Assembly: GCF_041260155.1 (NCBI RefSeq)
Contig: NC_091940.1
Location: 31,517,875-31,581,874, forward strand
Direction of reading: 5' to 3'
DNA: 64,000 bases
Source of the DNA: Ptychodera flava
Taxonomy: Eukaryota; Hemichordata; Enteropneusta; Ptychoderidae
Under the pieces are notes generated by a model that was given only the letters and a program-made list of their open reading frames with translations, had not been told where the DNA came from and searched no databases. Positions 23,572-34,764 of the stretch are shown here, piece by piece. The position numbers were made by a program, and so were the translations under genes. Within the stretch, counting starts at the first letter, position 1. The number at the start of each line of letters is the position of its first letter.

Positions 23572-23770
23572 TTATGAACATTTACAGATTTTCAGATACT
23601 TGTAACTCCACATTGCTCGTTTTCCTATAGAATTCAACCATTGTAATTTTTAGTCTCTCTCCTGTCATTCATGTACATTTCCAGATTTTCACAGACTTAT
23701 AACTCTACATTGCTCGTTTTCCTACACAATTCCACCATTGTAATTTTCATGTTCGTACTTTTTATTGCAG

Positions 23771-23815
23771 AAAACACCTGAGGAAGCTCTAAATTTAGAG
23801 CGAAACGTTGTGTTT
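23771..23815 (+). ncRNA. Hammerhead ribozyme motif in the right terminal repeat
   Basis: AAAACAC (23771-23777), CTGAGGA (23778-23784), self-complementary helix II GCTCTAAATTTAGAGC (23786-23801), GAAAC (23802-23806), GTT, then GTGTTT (23810-23815). Helix I (AAACAC with GTGTTT) pairs fully, and the predicted cut follows GTT at 23809. The core fits CUGANGA...GAAA with N = G. Helix III is the short palindromic ACGT. Hammerheads of this kind are known in Penelope-like terminal repeats, where they process the element's RNA. Confidence 0.7.
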
Positions 23816-23936
23816 GTGGTGTAATAAATACGTTTGGAACCTAACAACCAGGAATGGTAGTGTGTGTCAACTCAAGTTTTTTCTATCTTCACCCCACTCC
23901 ACGCTCCACTGGGGATCACCTGAATTCCTACAGTTT

Positions 23937-24050
<114 letters not shown>

Positions 24051-24640
24051 ATGAACTGGCCCGAATCGCCACCTGTGTGACGTAGAACAGGACGGATAAG
24101 AAATCCGAATTACCCTCGTTCTACGTCATCAACCGGAACGTTTTTCCTGCACGGTACCGTTCATACATGCACGTCGCGACACAGACCGATTTGTCGTGAT
24201 CGATGCCGTGCTAGCTCTCATGACATTTTTACAAAAAGGTGACCCGATAAATCCAGACATTGAAACATAGGAGGAATATTTGTCCAACTAAATTTCGAGT
24301 AGCTAAAGCTAGCTTTTCCGATAATAGAATGGGGATACCGTCGATCGTTTTATTTTATGGCTCGGTAACGGTAAGGCTCAATTTTGACGTCATTTCTGGC
24401 GATTCCGGTTGGCGATAGACCCAAAATCTACATCTCAACGTAAGTTCAACTGAATAAATGAGTATAGTATAATCTTCGGGAAAGCGACACAAGCATAAAG
24501 TATCGACTAACAACGATAAATTTCCTTCATCACACAAAAAATCAAACCTGCAGTGCGGCGTAAGTCTGTAGCGAAGACAAAGCTGCTGCACTGCAGTGCA
24601 GCGCTAGCGCGCTGTGGAATCCGATGTACTTCGAAACTTG

Positions 24641-24835
24641 ACTCAGACCACAGGCCCACGGAACGTTTCGTAGATCGTCGTCGGATGGGAAGTGACTGAC
24701 ACTGTAAGGCCGAAGGCCGAACCTCGGTACTGTATAAGAATACCGTCGATAAGAATACAGTACCGAGGTTCGGCCTTCGGCCTCACAGTGTCAGTCACTT
24801 CCCATCCAACGACGTTCCGTGGGCCTGTGACTGAG
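24641..24835. repeat. Foldback element
   Basis: Arms such as GGGAAGTGACTGACACTGT and GGTTCGGCCTTCGGCCT pair across a short loop near 24745. The outer words ACAGGCCCACGGAAC and GTTCCGTGGGCCTGT are also inverted, with a 12-bp insertion in the left arm. The mirrored open frames on both strands are by-products. Confidence 0.75.
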
Positions 24836-25017
24836 ACAACACTCAGAACAGAGTTTGCGTCATATAACAAAATTAGGATGTGTCACTGCAAACATCAAAG
24901 TTAGTAAAACGAAAACATTGATACCAAGATTGGGATCGACAAGTTGACACCGGCAGAGACCGGTGACGGCAGCGTAGTGGACGTGGGCACAGACATGCAA
25001 TGACTCGGAATGAGGTA

Positions 25018-26052
25018 CACTTGTATTACCCCTATTTGTAACAATCAACCCTATTTGTAACAAAATTTAATTTTCAAAAAAACTTTACCGTATATGTTGA
25101 AATATTAATAAAATATGCATATTTGTATGTTTGAGGGCAATTTTCTTTTTTTTACTTGTCAAAACTCATTTTTCCGAAACTGCTTTTGTTACATATTGGG
25201 TTGATTGTTACAAATAGGGGTGACATGTGTCAACCCTATTTGTAACAATCAACCCTATAACCTGCACAACGAAAGTTAATCTAACGAGCATTTTCGGAAT
25301 AAATTACTTTCGACAAGGAAAAAATAAAAATTGCCCAAAACATACTAATATGTACATTTCATCAAGATTTCATCAAATACGGCCAAGTTTTGTAGAAAAT
25401 TAGGTTTAGTTTCAAGTTGGTTAAATTTTGTTACAAATAGGGTTGATTGTTACAAATAGGGTTGACACGTCAACCCTATTTGTAACAATCAACCCAATTT
25501 GTAACAAAAGTTAACCCCATATAGGTTTAGTATGATTTCGGTCAGAAAACAAGATTTTAACATTTTTGACCGAAAATGGTGAAAATTGCCCCAAAACAAA
25601 CCTTTGGCATGTATCTGCACGACTTGATTATATCTTACGAGTAGGGCTCTTATCCCTAGGAACCTGCACAACGAAATTTAATCTCACGAGCATTTTCGGA
25701 AAAATGAGTTTCAACAAGGAAAACAAAGAAAATTGCCCCCGAACATACTAATATGTATATTTCATCAAGATTTCATCAAATACGGCCAAGTTTCTTTGAA
25801 ATTTAGGTTTTGTTACAAATAGGGTTGATTGTTACAAATAGGGTTGACACTTGTCACCCTATTTGTAACAATCACCCAATTTGTAACAAAAGCAGTTTCG
25901 GAAACATGAGTTTTGTCAAGGAAAAAAAAAAGAAAATTGCCCTCAAACATACAAATATGCATATTTTATTAGTATTTCAACATATACGGCAAAGTTTTTT
26001 TTGAAAATTAAATTTTGTTACAAATAGGGTTGATTGTTTCAAATAGGGGTGA
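25018..26052. repeat. Composite foldback built on a CAACCCTATTTGTAACAA word
   Basis: The outer arms (25018-25240 and about 25840-26052) are reverse complements for about 200 bp. The inner segments 25250-25470 and 25490-25840 are further copies in alternating orientation. The word CAACCCTATTTGTAACAA or its complement recurs at nearly every junction. No coding frame with recognisable content. Confidence 0.7.
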
Positions 26053-26560
26053 TAACACTCTGTGTGTCATCGAACGGAATCTTTCGAGCTCGCCAAGGTC
26101 GTGAACTGTGTGATATTTTCAAAAGTCACGGCATCTCTGAGAATGAGAATTACTGTTTCGATCGTGTCGTTGCATTAACTTCATAAACATAATTGTAAAT
26201 ATTCTAAATAACTCAAAATACTATGGTTATCCGTCGCTAGCACGATGCCGAAAAGCTATGTCCGCCGATGGCCGACTTGCCTTAGCATCGGTACAGCGCG
26301 AGACAATGATTGACACGTTCACATGACCGAATCCGTATGTCTGAATTGGTGAAGATACTATTCGATGTATCAAAATTTCAGCTTAATGAGATTTATGAAT
26401 GAGAGTATCTCCTGGGTGACGGGCCGCTTTACTCATTAATGAAAGTAATCCGCATAAGTAAAACACAAATCGCGACGAAATTAATGCAATTTGTTACAAT
26501 AATTTTGATCCATCTACGTCAAGAAAAATTAAGGAGGCTGTTCATGTGATATATAATCCC

Positions 26561-26700
26561 ATGGTATTTTTCTCTGTTTGACGTCATCGTATACTCGTGT
26601 TTATCGCAGAGCCGTACAACTAGTCGCCTTCGGCTCGAAGTTGTACGGCTCCGAGAAAAAACACTCGTATACGTTGACGTCAAACAGAGAAAAATACCAT
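26561..26700. repeat. Foldback element beside a microsatellite
   Basis: ATGGTATTTTTCTCTGTTTG at 26561 faces its exact complement ending at 26700. Arms of about 50-60 bp surround a loop of about 15-25 bp. Immediately followed by CTAT repeats. Confidence 0.8.
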
Positions 26701-26704
26701 GCGA

Positions 26705-26727
26705 TTATCTATCTATCTATCTGTCTG

Positions 26728-26823
<96 letters not shown>

Positions 26824-26952
26824 GTATGTATGTATGTATGTATGTATGTATGTATGTATGTATGTATGTATGTATGTATGTATGTATGTATGTATGTATG
26901 TATGTATGTATGTATGTATGTATGTATGTATTTATGTATGTATGTATGTATG
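26705..26952. repeat. (CTAT)n followed by (TGTA)n microsatellite
   Basis: About 118 bp of CTAT units and about 130 bp of GTAT units. The Leu-Ser-Ile-Tyr and Met-Tyr-Val-Cys frames through it are artefacts. Confidence 0.95.
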
Positions 26953-27309
26953 TACACAGATGTGCTCGTTGGAAATTACAGCGTCCGCTGTCAAAAGCAG
27001 AGCGTTATGATTACAAAGAATTAATATCTTATACTTAAGTTTCATGCATCCTGCAATCTTTAGATAGAAAGTCAGAACTGAAAATATCCTTAGCTCCACA
27101 CATTCATTTATATAGTGTTTCTAAATGGTGTTGAAACTTGATAAATAATATTTGTTCTGGTGGCGACTTTTTCAAACCAACTCAGAGCGTTTGTTTGAAC
27201 AGTGTAGATTTATCAGCATATACAAAGATTACATAGCTTGCTTATTTTGGTGACCTCGATGCTTTGTAAATCATTGACCTGGTCCTTTTTCTTAAGAGAC
27301 CAAATGAAT

Positions 27310-27369
27310 GTTCTCTGTCTCTGTCTCTGTCTCTGTCTCTGTCTCTCTCTGTCTCTCTGTCTCTCTCTC
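27310..27369. repeat. (CTCTGT)n microsatellite
   Basis: Tandem CTCTGT hexamers and CT repeats. Confidence 0.9.
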
Positions 27370-30300
27370 ATGTGATTACATCAAGTACAGATCAAAAGTT
27401 GGTCATAACTCATAGTTTAATGGATTTCACCGATCGTCAGATGACAAATAGAATTCAAATGACTTTCTGACTGTCATATCTGCATTTAGAGATTAGTTCT
27501 GAACGTTTATTGAGAAGACTTGACATCTCGATTGATCGCTTGGTAACGTTTGAGTGAGCAGATTCATTGGATAGGATCGACATTTAATTTCATATGGCCC
27601 GTCCTTTTCCTGCAATTTCTATATATATTTTGATAATATTTTTGCTATTGGCTTGCTTTGGATGGTTGAAAGGAAAACACATGACGGCTTAGTTGACTCA
27701 CACCTACACTTATCCTCATATATCGTCCTAATGTATAGTGGTCAATTATTGATGGAGCATCAAATTACTCTAACGTAAGCAAGCGATGCAATGTCTCAGT
27801 TTATCATTAAAGCCACATACAATCAACAGATTAATCCTCGCAAATCTACGCAGTTACTAAATGGTCTGAGTTGGTTTCAAAGTGTCGTCATCAAAACAAA
27901 TATTTTCGAATTTCAACGCCGCCTAGAGCTATAGTACAGTGGTACGTGGTCAGTTTATGAAGGAAGTTTTAGTGGCAGGACGAGCATCAGCAGATATCTT
28001 TGATGACCTTTTGACATATATCCCATAAATTAATCACGGATCAGAAACTAAGATAATCCGTGGCGCCCGATTCTCATTATTTATGTGATAACTGATGACA
28101 CAGCTCCACTGCTGTTTGACATTGAAAAGGTCGCACGCGTACGTCGTCGACCTTTTGTCCAGGGATTCAACTTTGCCCTATAACTACTATCAAACGACTC
28201 TAAGGCTTCGCATGGCAAACAGCGCATTGCTATGCAATTGAAGGCTCACGTTGCTACGGCTTTCCCGTTTGAAAAAAGGACGGTCGTAACATGGCTGATA
28301 GCTGACAATTTTCTTAGCCATGACGTCATTACTGTGTGCCAGCCTTGATTATTCTGATAACCGACCAACTTTAGTCCGATGAAACACAATTATACAGATT
28401 ACACTTGAATAATTCTTCTTGTGTCATCGCCTGACCTTCACATATGATATAAAAATAAAATATTAATAGACACCTTGTTATCAGTAAATACATATAAAAA
28501 AGGCTCTGTAATGATGTACATGTGACAGGCCACGGGTGCCTACCTTGATATAATTTTCTTTGTTTGAACAAAATCTAATCTTTCAATTATTTGCAACAAG
28601 CTTTATATGAGATCCTAAAATTATTTAAGGCGTTTAATTGGCCTGGGGCCTAAGAAAGAGAATTGTTATCGATTCTGACTACCTTCTGCAATCATGTCGG
28701 CTTATCGGCACTCCTACGACTTAAATGGGTCACCTAGGGACATTAATGCAGCTTTTGAACATGGCGGGCATGCTGCCAACGAAGCTAAGAGGACCGGAGT
28801 ACACACTTGCAACCCACTGGTGGGTATGCGAGAGTACAAGCTCAATGCGCTTAAAACCTCCCCTGGGGAGACCTTGTACGAACTCATTATGAAATGTGCA
28901 AAGATGATTTGACGCCATTTTTGTGGATACAAAGAATGTAGGTACTAAAGTTGAGATAATTTTACCTCTCACTTACAAACAAAAAATATTGCACAGTAAT
29001 TGTAATATTGATTAGGGAGAAGAGCGCTTTAAAGATACAGTACGCAAATTTTAATGTGGTCCAAACTTTGCGCTTTCATTGTTCGAGGTACAGAGAGCCC
29101 TATACAAAATGAAAGGAATAAAGACATCTTAATCGATGGTTATAGAGAAAGGGCTTGTCACCTTATCAATCAAGAAACGGTCAAACCACGATCGTGAGCT
29201 ATTTTTTGAGATTTTTTACCGTTTGTTTTGCTGAACTGTGTATGACCTGATTAGCCCCGCATTACCATTGCTCACGTACATAAGATTGAAAATCACGGTG
29301 GTGGCTGCATCTTTTCACATCATTTTTATGATTTGCATTTCAGACTAATGTTATGTGATCACAGCTACTGACAGATGGGTGTCTGCTTTTTACTACACTT
29401 GTACGGGAAATGTCAAGGCGCAAATCTGAAAGTAGAAATAATATCTCGGGGTACATAAAAAGTATGACAAACAATGTAAGGTGTTATACAAAGAAATGGA
29501 CATTATATTCGTGTCCAACGAAAATAAAACAAAAATTAACAGAAGTAGCCTGATTTTGGTTATTCTTCACCAATAGTTTATTGTTTTAGATGGCTATTTC
29601 GCAATAACAACCAGTGAATTGGTGGGGTACAGAGGAGGGGGCATAGGTCAAACTGCCGCTAAAATTGGGATTCTCTGCATATTTTCCATATCTAAAGATA
29701 TCAGGACGTGGGTACATGTCATCATCCAAAGAGACACCGAGCTACGAGGATGTAATTTAGAGCCAGTGAGAGAAAATAATATTCTGTGAAAGGAATGACT
29801 GAACATGATCAGCGTTTCCTTTCATGGCAGTAAACCACTGTCAGTTTAATTTGGAGCAACCAAATTCATATTCGACTTTTTTATATACAGCATCAATGAT
29901 AATCAAAAATAACTTCCTACCAATAATTAATACGAATTTAAATTTACATTAACATTAACTGTATTTAACATGACATAAGGAACAACTAAGATAAGCAAAA
30001 CTAAAAATCACTACAGGACATCCCAAACAGCAAGTGCGTAAGCTGCTTAAAACCAAACATATCTCTACAGAATCTATTATATATAAAATATTCAAAATAA
30101 TCTTGATTGCCCTTATTTAACTGTTCCTACTTACTGATTCTTGTAAATAATACTGTACTTTAGCTCCTGTATGTAACGTGATGGTTCCCACAAAATCTTG
30201 ACCGAAGATTTTTTTGACATCTCATTGTTTTTAAAATTCAAACTAACTGAACACTTTGATCAAGCACGATTTTCAATTATTGATTAAAAAAGTTGTCGAC

Positions 30301-30540
30301 CAAATCCTTGATATTCACTTATAGCGGTTGGTCTGATAATTCAAAAATGCAAAACACTTTTGGTTGATGTCAATATGGTAATTCAAATGTACAATATTTT
30401 TGATCGCTATAGATTTGATAACTAAAAACTGTAATGGATGTAGATTTAATCATTCCATGCACATGACCATGGAGGTACAGCGATTATTTCGTTTGCGGCA
30501 AAATGAACACTTCTACATAGGGTACCCTAAAAGAAAGAAT
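27370..30540. other. Mostly featureless; one GC-rich short frame
   Basis: No domains were recognised. The plus-strand frame 28694-28912 (MSAYRHSYDLNGSPRDINAA...) is clearly richer in GC than its surroundings and could be a small exon or a decayed coding fragment. Nothing supports a function. Confidence 0.3.
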
Positions 30541-30544
30541 TCTT

Positions 30545-30915
30545 AACTCCGCGCATTTCTTCACTAGGTTGAGAATGCATCTCGGGCTAAATATTTGGAA
30601 TCTCAATTTTATGCCATTCTTTTTTTGATCTAATACTCGTTGGGGCTCATTCTGAAGCTCTCTGTATGAGAAAAATTTTCACCGTCTTGTTTTTCGAAAA
30701 TCAAAAAATTATTTTATCCCTTAGAGTAAACACAGGAACGGTTGAATTTCAAATATTGGTAAATGTCAGGTAATATGTTTCTCCAGTACTAAATTATGAA
30801 CGGTGACCCCCAATTTTCATTCGTGACTTGCTAGGAGAATGTTTGAAGGTATCAATGAGAAAGTTTTTGCAAAGGTTTAAGTCTCTAACTTTCGGCAAGA
30901 CGACCGATTAGGAGC
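30545..30915 (+). repeat. Dispersed MITE-like repeat, copy 1 (diverged)
   Basis: Shares ordered words with 34425-34760 and, reverse-complemented, with 50020-50363: GGGGCTCATT, TGTTTCTC(C/T)AGTAC, GTGACCCCC and AAAGTTT followed by TTCAAGTC-like text. Diverged, without clear ends. Confidence 0.55.
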
Positions 30916-31034
30916 TCACCGGCATATCGTGGTATACAGTGCCATTCCAAGCAGCATTTTCCAGTGGCAACTTACTATCTTAAAAATTAACTATGTTTTT
31001 TAATGAATTAGCCGGATTAGTAATGGTATTCAGA

Positions 31035-33611
31035 TCAATTGACAAACCTCCTCAAGTGGAATAATACACAACAAATGAACACGGCTAATCCGAAGCGCTG
31101 AGTGGATGCGGCTGACACACCCTTTTCGAAACCGTTGTTGGCCACAATCCTAGCGTACTCCTTGGCGGATTCTTTCTGGGAGCGTGGTCGTTCATCGTCG
31201 TTGAAATCTACGTAGTGTATACCGAACCTCTCAGTGTAACCTTCCGCCCATTCAAAGTTATCCATCAGGGACCACGCTGTGTAAGCCTGTACGTTGACGT
31301 TATCAACGATAGTAGCTAGATAAGAGAAGAATGGATCATATGGTGATTTTTTCACACATTCTTAGTTGTACTGCTATTTGCAGCGATATTTCAGAATGTT
31401 GAAGAGAAAACTACTCATTATTTTGGAACAGAAGTTACAAATCAATTTCTGGAAACTTAAAATGTAATAAATCACTTGTGCCTATATGGAAATTTGTGAC
31501 CGATATTCATAATCATCGAATATTGTTAGCAAATCGAGGCAAAACAAATATGTACAAAGTGCATGACCATGGGTTAATGAATATGCTCTATTGATATTGA
31601 TTAACTCTCAGCTGATTTTCATACTTAAGTGGTAGGCTAGAGAAAAATACTGTTCCTCGGATTTTTTTGGCAAAGCTACAGAGGCGGCGAGCGAATCTCC
31701 TACCAGTTAAGTTGCTAGTGATCACTTGAAATCTACGCTTTGCAAACTGTCCACTCTGACAGGCCATTACATGTACAGGCAGAGCTGACAAAGCAAATAT
31801 TGAGCATTTACACATGCTCTAGAAGAAAAATCCTGCAAAAAGTATGCACAGCAAAATTCACCAAGAGTAAACTTATTTCAGTACTGTCAAGGCGGGGTCT
31901 AACATTTGAATTTAATTAAAGTTTGACCCCATGTTCTAGTAATTAAACGTCATTGTAATGTGGAAGAATACATTTGCCGCAACTTCAAGAAGCAATTCCA
32001 AACTGGCAGATGTAGAAGCGGTGATTCTGAGGAACAAATATTCGACATTCTTCCTGTTTTTGTTAACAAACATGACATCATTTTATATATATTTAGAAAA
32101 TCGAGAAGTTGCTGGAAACAATTAAATTAACATTTAATATCGATACAACTCGTGAGCACAAGACCAGACTCTGGTATTTTATGCACGGCAGACTACGTGC
32201 ACAGTGACTCGCGGAGATGCCAAACAACAAAGTAAATAGGCTGATATGTACGTTGAGGGCTTTCTGTCTTACCCTTCAGGACTTCGTTGATGTAACTCCT
32301 GTAGTAGTCAATCCTGCCTTGGTCATTCAGGTCGTCGATGTCTGCTGTGGAGAAACCGTTCTCCGTCACGTACACGGAAGGGTCTCCGTATTCTTCTTTT
32401 ATCCAAACCAACAAACGTCGAATTCCCCAAGGCACTGAGTACAGCCATTCCGACTCCGCTCTCGGCCAGTTTTCTCCAGGGAATCTATTGACGCCGTGGT
32501 CTTTGTCCCAGCTTGGCGGGTCAGGTTCGTGGTCGACGTTGTCGTTAACCAACAGTGAAGTGTAGTGGTTGAGTCCAAAGAAATCACTAGTGTCCTTTAT
32601 GTATTCTATTTCTTCGGCAGTGAACTCGGGGAGTCTTGATTCGTTAAGTCCTTGATGTGCACTGAGATTGGCAATTCTGTTCTTCATGACTTCCGGGTAA
32701 TCGCCAAGAAAGATCGGATGTGCGTACCATCCAAGCATGAACTGCATCATACGCTCCGAGGCATCAAGATCGGCTTGCTCGTCCCTGTTTTCAGGCTCGA
32801 ACCAGTCACTATTGAGAGTGATACCAATGAGACCATTTTGCGTCGAACGAAATTCATCATTGTAGATATGCCACGCTTTGGCGTGGGATTTAATTAAGTT
32901 ATGGGACACGATGTACGTCTTGTCGCCATTGCCGCTGACGCCTGGTGCATGACTGCCATACTCATATCCCAGTTGTGCTATGATGTAGGGTTCGTTAAGC
33001 GTAATCCAGTATTTGACGCGGTCGCCAAACTTTTCATAACAAAACCTGGCGTAATCCCCGAAATCGTCGACGATTTCTTCCCCCATCCACCCGTCATAAC
33101 TGTCGACAAGTGCTTGTGGCAAGTCCCAGTGATAGAGAGTCACGTACGGTTCGATGCCAGCAGCAACGAGATCATTGATCAAATTATTGTAGTAGTCAAC
33201 TCCAGCTTCGTTCTCACTACCCCTCGTACCATCAGGTAAAATTCTGGCCCAACTAATCGAGAACCTATAGTTCATTACTTTCATGTCTTCTAAGAGCTTT
33301 ACATCTTCCTTCCACTTGTTGTAACTGTCGCAGGCAACATCGCCATTGTCGTCGTTTTGGACATTGCCGGGTTCGTGGGAAAACGTGTCCCATATATTAA
33401 CTCCCTTGCCATCAGCATTCCAGCCACCTTCGATTTGATATGACGAAGTGGCGGCACACCACTTGAAGCCGTCGGGAAATTTGTCGAACAAGAACGCGTC
33501 CCTCTCAGGATCGTTGTAGATCTCCGGATAAACGAAATATGGTTCCTCTGACGACACTCTGGAAACGACCACGAACAGTAGAGCAAGAACGATCACGCTG
33601 AGCTTCGCCAT
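31035..33611 (-). CDS. GH1 beta-glycosidase A (lactase-phlorizin type), intact, two coding exons
   Basis: Coding exons 33611-32273 and 31315-31035 join in phase 1 (donor GTAAGA at 32272, acceptor CTAG) to give 539 residues without a break. Family 1 glycosidases hydrolyse beta-glucosides or galactosides with retention. Features: signal peptide ([20 protein letters not shown]), [16 protein letters not shown] near 49-64, HWDLPQ at 161, acid/base Glu207 in TLNEP, nucleophile Glu417 in VTENG, and [12 protein letters not shown] in exon 2. This is one GH1 domain, unlike the multi-domain mammalian lactase. The C-terminus ends in a hydrophobic stretch after a small-residue region (SAAST), which suggests GPI or membrane anchoring. 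The Met at 33611 was chosen over 33692 because it starts the signal peptide and matches gene B; an acceptor-like CCACAG lies 40 nt upstream. The exact substrate cannot be read. Confidence 0.9.
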
Positions 33612-33650
33612 GTTTTTCTGACAGCCGCTTTCGAGCAGCAGTCTTGACGA

Positions 33651-33712
33651 CCTGTGGCAGAATAATGTAAAATTAACATGTGCGCGATTCACCTTATCAG
33701 GTCACGCTGTGG
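33651..33712 (-). promoter_or_regulatory. Conserved 5' flank of gene A: putative 5'UTR acceptor and GATA-like site
   Basis: On the minus strand TCTGCCACAG ends at 33652, a likely acceptor of a 5'UTR intron. About 45 bp further upstream, GTGACCTGATAAGGT holds a GATAAG word (33698-33693) that is conserved at gene B. GATA factors drive gut genes in many animals. The regulatory role is inferred. Confidence 0.3.
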
Positions 33713-34424
33713 CTCAAACTCCCCAGACAATATAAATGATAAAAACGTGCTTTGTCTCGTGAATTAGATAGGGAAGATTCTGCTGAGTTTCTCTGGGGTG
33801 CCGTTACAACAGTTTGAAATGAGATAAATCGTACCGAAACCAAACACGAACATCAGTAAGCACGACCCTATCTGTCGGGGAAATTTGTAAAAGTAAAATA
33901 ACTAATTTAACGTTTCAAGTATAGCTTTGTTCAAAAGCAAAGGTTGTAATAATTGTAGTGTACTGTTCTCGGTTATTCAGGAAAAATTTGTTCACTTTGA
34001 AAAATGTTGCTATCAGACTCTGTAACATGGGAAGAGTTGACCCGCGCTCATATCACGACCTAGTCGCAATAGATGGCTGCTCCCTTGCCGTTCAAACTAT
34101 TCTTTAAAGAGGCCTTTGTTGCAGTTGATCGGTGCGTGTGCACCTTGTCGGCACGAATTCAACACGAGTTTGCGTCGTGGTCGTGAGATATGAAGGCTGG
34201 TCCTGGCAAGTGTGACCTGCTCAAATGTGACTTTGACACGTCATTGTTGAACGGAGTGCAATGGGCACAGTAATGTTAACATATTAAGTCAAACGAGGTG
34301 GTTTGATAAGGAGAGAAACAGAATTATTGTTTTCTGTCGAAGTGTTCCAGTAACATAGTGCGTTTGAGCTCTTGGAATGGCTAACCTTTGTCATACTTTT
34401 TTCTTCGGCTTGTGCGTTTTAATA

Positions 34425-34760
34425 AAGCGGGATGCGCCACAGAAATTCAGACTCTCAAACTTCTACAACATCCTTTAGCCTACCACTTGGGGCTCATTAT
34501 AAAGCCTCTAAGCTTAGGGTTCTGACCGGCTCAGTTTTGAGGGAAAAAAAGGAATTTAATTTTGCTCCATTGAGATAAAACAGGCATGGCGGCTATTTTG
34601 AATTTCAATTGTCGGTGAATAAATGTTGGCTAATGTGTTTCTCTAGTACCAAAATTTGCACCGCGACCCCCGGATTCCTATTCTCGATTTGGAAAGAGAA
34701 TAGTTAAAAGTTTGCTTGAAGAAGTTTGCGCAAAAGTTTAAGTCTTTCGAGGCACGTACT
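34425..34760 (+). repeat. Dispersed MITE-like repeat, copy 2
   Basis: Same family as 30545-30915 and 50020-50363 (words GGATGCGCC, GGGGCTCATT, ATGGCGGCTATTTTGAATTT, GTTTCTCTAGTACCAAAA, TTAAGTCTTTCGAGG). It lies upstream of gene A. The block just before it at 34130-34250 resembles 42990-43090 upstream of gene B. Confidence 0.6.
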
Positions 34761-34764
34761 ATCT

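Noticed and set aside
32217-33239. Plus-strand frames opposite GH1 genes A and B
   Set aside because: Antisense shadows of well-conserved coding exons.
33612-33692. Upstream Met at 33692 as the start of GH1 gene A
   Set aside because: The extra 27 residues would precede the signal peptide, are not conserved in gene B, and are crossed by a likely splice acceptor at 33652.
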